A stretch of DNA of 50,007 bases from an uncultured Prolixibacteraceae bacterium (GTDB lineage Bacteria > Bacteroidota > Bacteroidia > Bacteroidales > Prolixibacteraceae): positions 1 through 50,007 of the forward strand of contig CAJXZG010000031.1 in NCBI GenBank assembly GCA_913063265.1, written 5' to 3'. The notes below the pieces were generated by a model that made no database searches, was not told the origin of the DNA, and saw only the letters and a list, made by a program, of their open reading frames with translations. Positions 1 to 8,100 of the stretch are shown in pieces. A program made the position numbers and the translations under genes. How positions within the stretch are numbered: the stretch's first letter is position 1; the number at the start of each line of letters is the position of its first letter.

Positions 1-312
1 TTCTCTCGTTTTTTTCTGTAAATCATCGCGACGCTGATTTAACTGGTTTTCCTTTTGTTTTAAACGATTTTCCGAATCATTTACTTTAGCACTTTTTTCA
101 ACAATGTATTTTTCGTGATCGGCTTTTAATTGCAAAAACTTCTCTTTTGCCTGTAAAACCTTGTCTTTTTTAATCACATCTCCTTCAGCTTTTGCCTCTT
201 CAATTATCCTTTTCTTCTTTGAATTGAGTGCTCTATTCCAAATTACATAGGCCAATGCACCTCCGACCAAAAAGCCTGCTGCAACACCTATTAATATTTC
301 TAATAAATTCAT
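1..312 (-). CDS. rny: Ribonuclease Y, N-terminal part (cut by window edge)
   Basis: This is the first 104 codons of an endoribonuclease Y, the membrane-anchored RNase that initiates mRNA decay; the KH and HD catalytic domains would lie beyond position 1. The visible part starts with MNLLEILIGVAAGFLVGG, one membrane segment at about residues 4-25. A long, highly charged Lys/Glu/Gln-rich coiled coil follows, as in the family. The ATG at 310-312 is the only sensible start, because it places the membrane anchor at the extreme N-terminus. It follows zapA on the same strand but is separated from it by a strong hairpin with a U-run, so its expression may depend on read-through or on an unseen promoter. 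The identification rests on the anchor plus coiled-coil pattern and on position, since no catalytic residues are in the window. Confidence 0.85.
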   Translation of the reverse strand, partial: MNLLEILIGVAAGFLVGGALAYVIWNRALNSKKKRIIEEAKAEGDVIKKDKVLQAKEKFLQLKADHEKYIVEKSAKVNDSENRLKQKENQLNQRRDDLQKKTRE

Positions 313-335
313 TTTTAAATTTTTAAACAGTTACT

Positions 336-387
336 AAAAAACCCGTATAAATATTGCAATTAACTTAATTACAACATCTTATACGGG
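336..387 (-). terminator. Long hairpin plus U-run between zapA and rny
   Basis: The arms CCCGTATAA (342-350) and TTATACGGG (379-387) pair perfectly. On the minus-strand RNA the stem continues inwards for 13 more pairs, including G-U wobbles, after a one-base bulge. On that strand it is followed by UUUUUU (336-341), the form of an intrinsic terminator. It ends only 23 nt upstream of the rny start, so it could act as an attenuator. A short outer pairing (AGTTA with TAACT) is also possible, so a structured small RNA is an alternative. Confidence 0.6.
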
Positions 388-420
388 CTTCGATAAATAT
401 ATTCTCGTAAATAACTTCAC

Positions 421-726
421 TTATTTCCGATTTTTTTCTTTTAAAAAATCCGAAATATCGTCATTTAAATTTTTCAGTTCTTCAACAAAGAGAGTTTTGT
501 CATCGCGTTGTTGCATTTCTGCATTGTTTAAAGCAATTTCAAATGCAGCCATTGCCAATATGTCTTTCGAGTCTTGTTCACCAAATTGCTCGCGATACTT
601 TTGCATAATCTGGTTCACTCTTTTTGCAGCTATTCGATATCTCTCTTCGTCTTTTAAATTAATGGTTAAAGGGTAACTTTTTCCATCAATTTTAATATTT
701 ATTCTAATTTTTTTATTGTCCACCAA
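421..726 (-). CDS. zapA: Cell division protein ZapA
   Basis: This 101-residue ZapA-family protein binds FtsZ and stabilises protofilament bundles at the division ring. The N-terminal half (KIRINIKIDGKSYPLTI, then the ERYRIAAKRVNQ region) matches the small beta/alpha head of ZapA. The C-terminal half (about residues 45-100) is a charged helix that would form the dimeric coiled coil. Its length is typical of the family. It begins only 3 nt after the stop codon of the preceding coiled-coil gene, so the two are almost certainly cotranscribed. In Bacteroidota, zapA commonly sits next to rny, as it does here. Confidence 0.85.
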   Translation of the reverse strand: MVDNKKIRINIKIDGKSYPLTINLKDEERYRIAAKRVNQIMQKYREQFGEQDSKDILAMAAFEIALNNAEMQQRDDKTLFVEELKNLNDDISDFLKEKNRK

Positions 727-729
727 TCA

Positions 730-1023
730 TTACTTGTTTAGTAATGCAATACACTTGTCAATTTCCCGTATTAGTTTATTTATTTTTTGTTTCGCTTCCC
801 TGTTTTCGTCAACTCCCGACAAAAGATGGGTTGCTAATCTTAGTTGTTCTATTTTATGACTCAATTCAGATTTTTCCTTCTTTAAAATTTCAATGTCGCT
901 TTTTAATTCCGACACCTGATTTTCCAGCACACTTTTTTCGTTCTCAACGTTCTCAAATTCAACGAAAAACCGCTGTACGTTATCTTTTAAATTAATCAGA
1001 AGGTTTTGTTCTTCCTCTGTCAT
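730..1023 (-). CDS. Small coiled-coil protein upstream of zapA (ZapB-like)
   Basis: This 97-residue protein consists almost entirely of predicted coiled coil. Residues 5-65 carry hydrophobic residues at heptad spacing between Glu, Lys and Asn, and the tail (INKLIREIDKCIALLNK) is a second short amphipathic helix. There is no signal peptide or membrane segment. It is the first gene of a tight operon with zapA, and a consensus -7 element lies just upstream. By size, structure and position it resembles the short coiled-coil proteins of the divisome (ZapB type), and a role in division with ZapA is likely. That function is inferred from context; the sequence carries no diagnostic motif. Confidence 0.65.
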   Translation of the reverse strand: MTEEEQNLLINLKDNVQRFFVEFENVENEKSVLENQVSELKSDIEILKKEKSELSHKIEQLRLATHLLSGVDENREAKQKINKLIREIDKCIALLNK

Positions 1024-1042
1024 TTTAGCTGCTTTTCAAAGG

Positions 1043-1050
1043 CAAAGTTA
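1043..1050 (-). promoter_or_regulatory. Bacteroidota -7 promoter element for the coiled-coil-zapA operon
   Basis: TAACTTTG on the minus strand is an exact match to the TAnnTTTG -7 consensus of the Bacteroidota primary sigma factor. It lies 20 nt upstream of the ATG of the coiled-coil gene, giving a short leader. No clear -33 TTTG is visible. Confidence 0.55.
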
Positions 1051-1119
1051 ATATTTTTAACCTATTGTAAAAGTCATTAAAAAATATTGAGTGGAAATAT
1101 TACAAACACATTTCTGTTA

Positions 1120-1382
1120 AGACCATCTCTAAGAATTTCTTCGCACCAAAACTTTCAGAAAAATTCTTAGGCAAAGAAGTTCTTTGCAGGACTATCGGGA
1201 TAATTCAAAAAGAAGTGATGCCGCATAAGGATTTCACTGAAAGCCTTTTCAGGAAAGAAATAAGAAATAAATCTACTTCTTGTTCCTTTTATCGAAATAG
1301 CCCGCTATGACTTCAAAAAGAACAATTGTATCTATATCTCTTATTTCATTTTTTGGAAGTAAGAAATTTTTGGAGATGGTCT
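1120..1382. mobile_element. MITE-like element with about 22-bp terminal inverted repeats and TTA target duplication
   Basis: The left end (AGACCATCTCTAAGAATTTC from 1120) and the right end (GAAATTTTTGGAGATGGTCT up to 1382) are near-perfect inverted repeats, differing at about 2 positions over the terminal 22 bases. TTA occurs directly outside both ends (1117-1119 and 1383-1385), as expected for a 3-bp target duplication. The interior is about 220 bp, has no intact reading frame of useful length and no transposase. This is the form of a non-autonomous element; TNA-type target duplication is typical of IS5/IS1031-group elements, so mobilisation by such an IS is inferred. It fills most of the gene-free stretch 1024-1437. 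Confidence 0.6.
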
Positions 1383-1401
1383 TTAGTAAAGCGGAAAAAA
1401 T

Positions 1402-1409
1402 TAAATTTG
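1402..1409 (+). promoter_or_regulatory. -7 promoter element for the M23-anmK operon
   Basis: TAAATTTG matches TAnnTTTG exactly and lies 28 nt upstream of the chosen M23 start. The -33 region would fall within or at the edge of the right end of the MITE-like element (ending 1382), so the insertion may have reshaped this promoter. The position also argues against the TTG at 1417 as the start codon. Confidence 0.55.
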
Positions 1410-1437
1410 CCCGAAATTGTTAATAAAACGACAAATC

Positions 1438-3144
1438 ATGCTTAGATACTTTTTTGTTTCCATATTCATCATTTGTAATATTTTTGCTTCATCTCAGCAA
1501 CCTTATTACACAAATCCTGTAAAAATCCCGATGCTTTTAAGTGGAAGTTTTGGAGAATTAAGAAACAATCATTTTCATTCAGGAATCGATATCAAAACAC
1601 AGGGAAAAATTAATATTCCGGTTTATGCCGTAGCAGAAGGTTATATTTCGAGAATAGTAGTTTCTCCAACAGGTTATGGCAGAGCTGTTTATATTACACA
1701 TGACAACGGAACAAGTTCGGTTTACGGACATTTAAACTTGTTCAGACCCGATATTGAAGCCTATGTAAAAAAGATACAATATAAAAACAAATCTTTCAAA
1801 ATTGATGTTCCTGTAATTCCTGGCATTTTCGATTTAAAAAAGAATGAAATGTTTGCAATGAGTGGTAATTCCGGAAGTTCTCAAGCTCCTCATTTACATT
1901 TTGAACTAAGAAACACAAGAAGCGAAAATCCGGTTAATCCCTTAAAACTTGGATTTTTTGTAAAAGACACTACACCCCCAAAAATCATGGGTTTACAGAT
2001 TACACCAATTACAGATGACTCGCACGTTAATTATTCAATTAATAAGGTGATATACGATGTGGAATTGGTGGATGGTTTATATAGATTAAAAAACAACATT
2101 CCTATCCCGGTTTACGGGCAAATTGGTTTTGCAATTGAAAGCAATGATTATTTTGATGAAACACAGAATAAGTGTGGAATAGTTTCAATGGAACTGGTAA
2201 TTGATGATGTAGTTTATTCAGTTTTTGAAATTAATCGTTTTTCTTTTGATGAATCCCGGAAAATTAACAGTTACATCGATTACGAAGAATTCTCAAAATC
2301 GAAACGTAAATTTCAGAGAATGTGGCTTGAACCATGTGCCGGATTGAGTAATTACCAGTATACTGAAAACAATGGAATTTTTGATCCGGGAATTGGTTCC
2401 TTACACGACGTAAAAATCATACTAAAGGATTCATATAAAAACACTTCTGTTCTCGAATTTCAGATTGAGAGTAAATACAGAGAAGTACGCAGGAAAAAGC
2501 TGGATTACACAAAACTGTTTAAATGCGGCCAAAGAAATTCATACTCAAACGAAGATTTTAGTATAATTCTACCCAAAGATGCATTATACAATAATCTTGA
2601 ATTTCTTCATATCAAAACCGATTCAGATGATAAATATTATTCAGCAATACATAGTATACACAACGAAAGTGCCCCATTACACAAAAGAGCAGACATAAAA
2701 CTTAGAACAAAAAATACTGATAATCTGGACACAAAAAAGTTACTCTTGGTTAAAATAGATCCTACCACAGGTAAAATTTCTGCAGCAGGTGGCAATTATA
2801 AAGATGGCTGGATAAATTCAGGTATAAGCAGCTTTGGAGATTATGCAGTAGGTATTGATACCATTCCGCCACAAATTAAATCTTTAAGCATTTCTGCAGA
2901 ACAAACCTTAACTGATAATGACTATCTGAAATTTAAAATCTCAGATGATCTTGCAGGAATTGCAAAGATTGAAGGACTACTGAATGGTGAATGGGCTTTA
3001 TTTGAATATGATGCAAAAAACGATTTAATTACACATTATTTTGATGATAAAAGGTTCGAACTAAACAAACAACATCAATTTAAATTAACAGTAACAGATT
3101 ATTCAGGAAACAGTTCGGTTTATGAAGTCAGCTTCTTTAGATAA
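1438..3144 (+). CDS. M23 (LytM-type) peptidoglycan endopeptidase, secreted
   Basis: This 568-residue exported zinc endopeptidase probably cleaves peptide cross-links in peptidoglycan. An N-terminal signal peptide (MLRYFFVSIFIICNIFASS) is followed directly by the M23 domain. The zinc ligands are visible as HSGID (His47, Asp51) and HLH (His152, His154). The remaining 400 residues have no motif I recognise but look like beta-rich domains, including a region with PPQIKSLSI that resembles an Ig-like fold. The ATG at 1438 is preferred because it starts the signal peptide; an in-frame TTG at 1417 would add seven residues. The stop codon overlaps the start of anmK by 23 nt, so the two are translationally coupled. 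The pairing makes sense, as one releases and the other recycles wall fragments. Confidence 0.88.
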   Translation: MLRYFFVSIFIICNIFASSQQPYYTNPVKIPMLLSGSFGELRNNHFHSGIDIKTQGKINIPVYAVAEGYISRIVVSPTGYGRAVYITHDNGTSSVYGHLNLFRPDIEAYVKKIQYKNKSFKIDVPVIPGIFDLKKNEMFAMSGNSGSSQAPHLHFELRNTRSENPVNPLKLGFFVKDTTPPKIMGLQITPITDDSHVNYSINKVIYDVELVDGLYRLKNNIPIPVYGQIGFAIESNDYFDETQNKCGIVSMELVIDDVVYSVFEINRFSFDESRKINSYIDYEEFSKSKRKFQRMWLEPCAGLSNYQYTENNGIFDPGIGSLHDVKIILKDSYKNTSVLEFQIESKYREVRRKKLDYTKLFKCGQRNSYSNEDFSIILPKDALYNNLEFLHIKTDSDDKYYSAIHSIHNESAPLHKRADIKLRTKNTDNLDTKKLLLVKIDPTTGKISAAGGNYKDGWINSGISSFGDYAVGIDTIPPQIKSLSISAEQTLTDNDYLKFKISDDLAGIAKIEGLLNGEWALFEYDAKNDLITHYFDDKRFELNKQHQFKLTVTDYSGNSSVYEVSFFR

Positions 3145-4186
3145 AATAAAGGCAATTGGAATCATGTCGGGTACTTCACTCGATGGAATGGATTTCGTGG
3201 CAGTTGAATTCTCATACAAAAACAAATGGTATTTTGAAATTATTGATGCAAAAACAATTTCTTATTCTACTGAATGGTTTAAAAAACTAAAACACTCTCC
3301 AAAATTATCAAAAAAAGAACTCGAAAATTTACACGATGAATATGGATTCTTTATTGGAGAAAAGACAAACGATTTTATAAACTCAATTCATTTTAGCCCT
3401 GATTTAGTTTGTTCTCATGGTCATACCGTTTTTCATCAACCTGAACAAGGGTTTACATTTCAAATTGGTAATGGTGAAAATATTGCCAAAACTACCGGAA
3501 TCAAGACGGTATCAGATTTTAGAACTCAGGATGTTGCATTGGGTGGACAAGGTGCTCCGTTGGTTCCCGTTGGCGACAAGCTCTTATTTTCGGAATATGA
3601 CTACTGCCTGAATCTGGGAGGTTTCTCCAATATTTCATTTGAGATTGAAAACCGGCGAATAGCTTTTGATATTTGTCCGGTTAACATCATAATAAATCAT
3701 TTTGCTGAAAAACAAGGATTTAGTTTTGACAAAAACGGAAAACTGGGAAGAAAGGGAAAAATAAATTCTGAGCTTTTAACTGAATTGAACAAAATTGAAT
3801 TCTATTCTCAAAAAACACCAAAATCCTTAGGTCGCGAGTGGCTTGAGAAGTCATTCTTCCCCGTTTTAGATCATTTTGGAATTGATGAACGGGATAAGTT
3901 AAGGACAATTTATGAGCATATTTCCCATCAAATCTCGAAAGTATTAAAAGAAAACTCAAATGTCCTGGTTACAGGAGGTGGAGCTTTTAATCAATTTCTG
4001 ATTGAACTTTTGAAAAAATATTCAAAAGCTGAAGTTGTACTTCCACCGGATGAAATAATCAATTTTAAAGAAGCATTGATTTTTGCTTTTTTAGGGATTT
4101 TAAAAATTCAAGGGAAAAATAATTGCCTTTCATCAGTAACCGGCGCAAAATATGACCACAGTTCAGGAATTATATCTACTCCCTGA
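3122..4186 (+). CDS. anmK: Anhydro-N-acetylmuramic acid kinase
   Basis: This 354-residue cytosolic sugar kinase of the ASKHA fold converts 1,6-anhydro-MurNAc to MurNAc-6-phosphate with ATP during peptidoglycan recycling. The hallmark GIMSGTSLDGMD phosphate-binding loop is at residues 13-24. The HGHTVFHQP segment, GGQGAPLVP, the catalytic-region NLGGFSNIS and LVTGGGAFN are all family motifs. Length is close to the usual 360-370. The ATG at 3122 lies inside the end of the M23 gene, which is a 23-nt overlap. A later in-frame ATG (the M of MSGTSLDG) would remove the first beta strand and is unlikely. Confidence 0.93.
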   Translation: MKSASLDKIKAIGIMSGTSLDGMDFVAVEFSYKNKWYFEIIDAKTISYSTEWFKKLKHSPKLSKKELENLHDEYGFFIGEKTNDFINSIHFSPDLVCSHGHTVFHQPEQGFTFQIGNGENIAKTTGIKTVSDFRTQDVALGGQGAPLVPVGDKLLFSEYDYCLNLGGFSNISFEIENRRIAFDICPVNIIINHFAEKQGFSFDKNGKLGRKGKINSELLTELNKIEFYSQKTPKSLGREWLEKSFFPVLDHFGIDERDKLRTIYEHISHQISKVLKENSNVLVTGGGAFNQFLIELLKKYSKAEVVLPPDEIINFKEALIFAFLGILKIQGKNNCLSSVTGAKYDHSSGIISTP

Positions 4187-4277
4187 ATGTCTAAAAACAT
4201 CTTTTATACAGGATGAATGTCATACTAAATCTGATTTCAAATTCAGAAATTTGATTCAACATCAAATTATTACAAAG

Positions 4278-5459
4278 ATGAAATTCAATCCTGCAAAAGC
4301 AATTAACGACTTACAACAATTCGGCGAATTTGGCGGCGTAAACCCCTCAATTACAGACTCATCTACTTATACTTTTATGGAAGGTGAGATTATGGAAGAA
4401 ACCTTTCATGGTCAAATGAAAGGTTGTTTTTTATATTCACGGCATTGGAATCCCAGTAATAAATACCTGGCCGATGCCCTGGCTGCAATGGAAAATACCG
4501 AATCGGCATGGATAACTGCTTCAGGAATGGCAGCAATTACCTGTTCGCTATTGCAACTATGTAATTCAGGCGACCACATAATTACAAGTGTTACTACTTA
4601 TGGCGGAACTTATGCATTCCTGAAAAACTGGTTGCCCAAATACAACATTGAAGTCTCATTTGTAAACATCACCAATCTGGAAGAAGTAAAAAATGCGGTG
4701 CAGGAAAACACAAAAGTAATTTATACCGAGAGTGTTACAAATCCCTTACTGCAAGTCTCCAATATTCCTGAACTGGCAATAATAGCACATAATTGTGGAG
4801 CAAAACTAATGGTGGATAATACTTTCTCGCCCATGATTTTTTCACCTGCCAACCTGGGTGCGGATCTTGTGGTTTACAGTATGACCAAATTTATCAACGG
4901 CAAAAACGATTGTGTGGCAGGGGCAATTTGTGGTTCCGGCCAATTTATCGATGAACTTTCAAATGTAAATACCGGAACTGCCATGCTACTCGGCCCCGTG
5001 TTAGATCCGCTTCGCTCCTCATCTATTTTGAAAAATTTAAATACACTTCATATCAGGATGAAACAACACAGCAAAAATGCATTGTTCCTGGCGAGGGAAT
5101 TTGAAAAAATGGGATTGAGTGTAATATACCCGGGATTAGAAAAACATCCCCAACATGAGATTCATTTAAAAACAATGAATAAAGAATTTGGTTACGGAGG
5201 TATATTGGCAGTTGATTTCGGCACCATGGAAAAAGCTTATGAAATAATGCAAAAACTGCAAAAAGAGAATGTTGGTTATCTTGCTGTTTCATTAGGATAT
5301 TTCAGAACATTATTTAGCTGCTCGGGACACAGTACCTCTTCAGAAATACCTTTAGACGTGCAAAAAGAAATGGGACTATCGGAAGGTTTGGTTCGTTTTT
5401 CAATTGGATTGGACAACGATATTGAAGAAACATTTAAGACCATAAAATCTTGTTTGTAA
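4278..5459 (+). CDS. Cys/Met metabolism PLP-dependent lyase (methionine gamma-lyase-like)
   Basis: This 393-residue fold-type I PLP enzyme belongs to the cystathionine/methionine gamma-lyase group. The PLP lysine is Lys204 in YSMTKFINGKND and the pyridine-N Asp is Asp180 in MVDNTFSP. YSRHWNPS and ASGMAAI supply phosphate-binding residues. The product may release methanethiol or H2S from methionine or cysteine, or act on cystathionine; the sequence alone does not decide. The start at 4278 begins the conserved part (MKFNPAKAINDLQQFGEF), whereas an in-frame ATG at 4152 would overlap anmK by 35 nt and add 42 residues without family character. A strong terminator follows. Confidence 0.85.
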   Translation: MKFNPAKAINDLQQFGEFGGVNPSITDSSTYTFMEGEIMEETFHGQMKGCFLYSRHWNPSNKYLADALAAMENTESAWITASGMAAITCSLLQLCNSGDHIITSVTTYGGTYAFLKNWLPKYNIEVSFVNITNLEEVKNAVQENTKVIYTESVTNPLLQVSNIPELAIIAHNCGAKLMVDNTFSPMIFSPANLGADLVVYSMTKFINGKNDCVAGAICGSGQFIDELSNVNTGTAMLLGPVLDPLRSSSILKNLNTLHIRMKQHSKNALFLAREFEKMGLSVIYPGLEKHPQHEIHLKTMNKEFGYGGILAVDFGTMEKAYEIMQKLQKENVGYLAVSLGYFRTLFSCSGHSTSSEIPLDVQKEMGLSEGLVRFSIGLDNDIEETFKTIKSCL

Positions 5460-5512
5460 ACGGTTAAACACAAAAACACGAAGGCACGAAGATTTGATTT
5501 AAGGCGGTTTTA

Positions 5513-5561
5513 TTCACCCGGTGACTATTGTAAAAAACAGATAGTCACCGGGTGAATTTTT
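5513..5561 (+). terminator. Intrinsic terminator after the PLP lyase
   Basis: A perfect 16-bp stem (TTCACCCGGTGACTAT at 5513-5528 with ATAGTCACCGGGTGAA at 5541-5556) encloses a 12-nt loop and is followed by TTTTT. It ends the M23-anmK-PLP lyase run. Confidence 0.8.
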
Positions 5562-5572
5562 GGGTTAAGCAA

Positions 5573-5601
5573 GGATGTCATCTTTTAAAAAGATGACATC
5601 C
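5573..5601. repeat. Dispersed palindromic repeat, copy 1
   Basis: GGATGTCATCTTTT and AAAAGATGACATCC form a perfect 14-bp palindrome around a single A. Related copies occur at 8231-8272 and 31836-31873. All three are intergenic, which suggests a REP-like family. It lies directly behind a terminator and has no U-run of its own. Confidence 0.6.
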
Positions 5602-5683
5602 CTGAATTGTAGAAAATAATAGCATAAATAATAAGCATCAATCTCTACACGATAAAAATCATTCTCAACTATCCACAAATATT

Positions 5684-5691
5684 TATCTTTG
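5684..5691 (+). promoter_or_regulatory. -7 promoter element for the C69 peptidase gene
   Basis: TATCTTTG matches TAnnTTTG exactly, 29 nt upstream of the ATG at 5721. A -33 element is not evident. Confidence 0.5.
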
Positions 5692-5720
5692 CTCGCACGA
5701 AAAAAATCTAAAATAAATAT

Positions 5721-7412
5721 ATGATGAAGAAATTATCAATTTTAGGAGTGCTTGTAATGTCGTTCTTACTTTTAAATCAACAGGTTTCAAATGCTTGTAC
5801 AAATTTTTTGGTAACCCGCGGTGCCTCAGTAGATGGTTCAACAATGATAACCTATGCAGCTGATGCACATGTGTTATATGGTGAATTATATTATCAACCG
5901 GCACAAGATTACCCTGAAGGTGCAATGCGAGATATATATGAGTGGGATACAGGTAAATTCCTTGGTAAAATACCCCAGCCAAGACATACGTATAGTGTTG
6001 TTGGTAACATGAATGAATATCAGTTAGCAATAGCAGAAACCACTTTTGGTGGCCGTAAAGAATTGGGTTCACAATCGGGTGCAATTATGGATTATGGCAG
6101 TTTGATCTATGTTACCCTTCAGCGCGCCAAGACTGCCCGTGAAGCGATAAAAATTATGACTGATTTGGTGAAAGAGTTTGGTTATTACAGTTCGGGAGAA
6201 TCATTTTCAATTGCAGATGCAAATGAAGTTTGGATACTTGAATTAATTGGAAAAGGGGAAGGTGAAAAAGGAGCAGTTTGGGTAGCTGTTAAAATTCCTG
6301 ACGGATATATAAGTGGTCATGCGAACCAGGCAAGAATTACAACTTTCCCGCTTGATGACGAAAAAAATTGTGTTTATGCGCCCGATGTAATTTCCTTTGC
6401 ACGTGAAAAAGGATGGTTTTCGGGAGAAGATAAAGATTTTAGTTTCTCGGATGTTTATGCACCAGTGGATTTTGGAGCAGCACGTTTTTGTGAAGCTCGT
6501 GTTTGGGCAGGATTCAACAAAGTAGCAGATGGAATGGACCAATACAGCGACTATGCCAAAGGTATTGTTCAAATACAGGAAGAAAATAAATTTGCCGGCA
6601 ACAGAATGCCGCTTTGGATTAAACCTGATAAAAAACTCGATGTTCAGGATGTAATCGATATGATGCGTGACCATTACGAAGGAACAGATTTGGATATGAC
6701 TGCTGATATAGGTGCCGGACCTTTTCAACTTCCTTACCGCTGGAGATCGATGACATGGGAGGTTGACTCTGTTCAATATTGTCACGAAAGAGCAATTTCT
6801 ACCCAACAAACCGGATTTTCTTTTGTAAGTCAAAGCAGAAACTGGTTGCCTGATCCCATTGGAGGAATCCTTTGGTTTGGTGTTGACGATACTTACAGTA
6901 CATGTTATGCACCCATGTATTGCGGAATTACCGAAATACCGGAATGTTTTGAAGTTGGAAACGGCGACATGTTAACTTATAGTGAAACATCAGCTTTCTG
7001 GGCATTTAATTTTGTAACCAATTTTGCCTACCTGCGCTACAGCGACATGATTAAGGATGTACAAAAAGTTCAAAGTGAACTGGAAAACAAATATGTTTCT
7101 TATGTACCGGTAATTGATAAAGCTGCAGAAACTCTTTATAAAAAAGATAAAAATAAAGCCAGACAATTTATTACCGAATATTCAGTGAATGAAGCCAATA
7201 ACATGACAGAAAGATGGAAGAAACTAGGACAGTATTTGTTGGTGAAGTATATGGATGGCAACATAAAACGTGAAAAAGACGGAGAGTTTGAAAGAACAGA
7301 AACCGGAATGGTGGCAAGCCCTATTTTTGCAGGTTATCCGGAATGGTGGTACGAAGTGATTGCCAAAGCTACAGGCGATGATAAAAAAGTTATCGAGTCG
7401 GCTGGGCATTAG
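5721..7412 (+). CDS. C69-family dipeptidase (Ntn hydrolase), secreted
   Basis: This 563-residue peptidase U34/C69 protein is an N-terminal nucleophile hydrolase that cleaves dipeptides. A signal peptide (residues 1-25) ends just before Cys26 of ACTNFLVTRGAS. In this family that Cys becomes the mature N-terminus and the catalytic nucleophile, so signal cleavage and activation may coincide. The following segments (DGSTMITYAADAH, AIAETTFGG, and the ADANEVWILELIG stretch) are characteristic. Length is within the family range for Bacteroidota members. The protein is probably periplasmic and supplies amino acids. ATG ATG at 5721/5724 leaves the exact start ambiguous by one codon. It stands alone, with its own promoter. 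Confidence 0.9.
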   Translation: MMKKLSILGVLVMSFLLLNQQVSNACTNFLVTRGASVDGSTMITYAADAHVLYGELYYQPAQDYPEGAMRDIYEWDTGKFLGKIPQPRHTYSVVGNMNEYQLAIAETTFGGRKELGSQSGAIMDYGSLIYVTLQRAKTAREAIKIMTDLVKEFGYYSSGESFSIADANEVWILELIGKGEGEKGAVWVAVKIPDGYISGHANQARITTFPLDDEKNCVYAPDVISFAREKGWFSGEDKDFSFSDVYAPVDFGAARFCEARVWAGFNKVADGMDQYSDYAKGIVQIQEENKFAGNRMPLWIKPDKKLDVQDVIDMMRDHYEGTDLDMTADIGAGPFQLPYRWRSMTWEVDSVQYCHERAISTQQTGFSFVSQSRNWLPDPIGGILWFGVDDTYSTCYAPMYCGITEIPECFEVGNGDMLTYSETSAFWAFNFVTNFAYLRYSDMIKDVQKVQSELENKYVSYVPVIDKAAETLYKKDKNKARQFITEYSVNEANNMTERWKKLGQYLLVKYMDGNIKREKDGEFERTETGMVASPIFAGYPEWWYEVIAKATGDDKKVIESAGH

Positions 7413-7458
7413 ACTTCTACAATATTTTTCAACTTGTGATAAGGTCTATACTCTCCCT

Positions 7459-7486
7459 CATTCCTTTCTTCCGGAAGAGAGGGATG
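7459..7486 (+). other. Stem-loop downstream of the C69 gene
   Basis: CATTCCTTTCTTCC pairs with GGAAGAGAGGGATG over 14 positions (two as G-U on the plus-strand RNA), with no unpaired loop in the drawing, so the tip would open. No U-run follows, so termination is uncertain. The gene-free stretch 7413-7741 otherwise holds only the rplS promoter and leader. Confidence 0.4.
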
Positions 7487-7638
7487 ATTGTGACTCAGTT
7501 ACAATCAGGATGAGTAGATTATTATTTAATTTCAATCATACTATTATTCAAGAATTGAATTATACTGAGAATTTGAAGAGTTGATTAAATATAATTGGAT
7601 CAATTGAATATCAATCTTAAAATAGTTGGTTAATAGAT

Positions 7639-7668
7639 TTTGACAGATTGATTTTTTTACTATTTTTG
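7639..7668 (+). promoter_or_regulatory. rplS promoter (-33 TTTG and -7 TATTTTTG)
   Basis: TTTG at 7639-7642 and TATTTTTG at 7661-7668 are spaced by 18 nt, close to the Bacteroidota -33/-7 arrangement. The predicted transcript starts near 7673-7675, leaving a leader of roughly 67 nt before the preferred rplS ATG. Confidence 0.7.
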
Positions 7669-7741
7669 CGCGACTTTTAAAGCAATCTCTTTTCTGTCGA
7701 TGAAAACGGAATACATTGCCAACAATTTTAAAAATACTGAA

Positions 7742-8089
7742 ATGGACTTAATTAAATTCGTAGAAAAGGAATTCGCCGCAGGCAAAGAGCACGCCCAATT
7801 TGGTGCCGGCGATACAGTAACTGTAAGTTACAAAATTAAAGAAGGAAACAAGGAAAGAATCCAGAACTTTCGTGGTGTAGTTATACAATTAAGCGGAAGT
7901 GGTAATACTAAAACTTTCACAGTAAGAAAAATGTCGGGTAACATTGGAGTAGAAAGAATTTTTCCAATTGCTTCCCCGTTTATCGAATCAATTGAGGTTA
8001 ATAAACGAGGTAAAGTACGAAGAAAAAGAATCTTCTATCTTCGTGAAAGAACAGGTAAAAAAGCCCGTATCAAAGAAAGAAAGATGTAA
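7742..8089 (+). CDS. rplS: 50S ribosomal protein L19
   Basis: This 115-residue L19 lies at the interface of the 30S and 50S subunits. MDLIKFVEKEF starts the conserved protein, followed by FGAGDTVTVSYKIKEGNKERIQNFRGVVI and the basic C-terminus (RGKVRRKRIFYLRERTGKKARIKE as separate conserved parts). The ATG at 7742 is preferred. An in-frame ATG at 7700, within the leader, would add 14 residues (MKTEYIANNFKNTE) that are not part of L19 as I know it. The gene has its own promoter and terminator, so it is monocistronic here rather than part of an rpsP-rimM-trmD-rplS operon. Confidence 0.95.
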   Translation: MDLIKFVEKEFAAGKEHAQFGAGDTVTVSYKIKEGNKERIQNFRGVVIQLSGSGNTKTFTVRKMSGNIGVERIFPIASPFIESIEVNKRGKVRRKRIFYLRERTGKKARIKERKM

Positions 8090-8100
8090 ATCAAATATTA

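Noticed and set aside
744..995. 83-residue open frame opposite the coiled-coil gene
   Set aside because: It is a mirror of the coiled-coil gene, whose tight spacing to zapA supports the minus strand.
6243..6833. 196-residue open frame on the minus strand
   Set aside because: It is antisense to the well-supported C69 peptidase and has the composition of a shadow frame.
7360..7584. 74-residue open frame after the C69 gene
   Set aside because: It overlaps the end of the C69 gene, then runs through a stem-loop; no recognisable protein.
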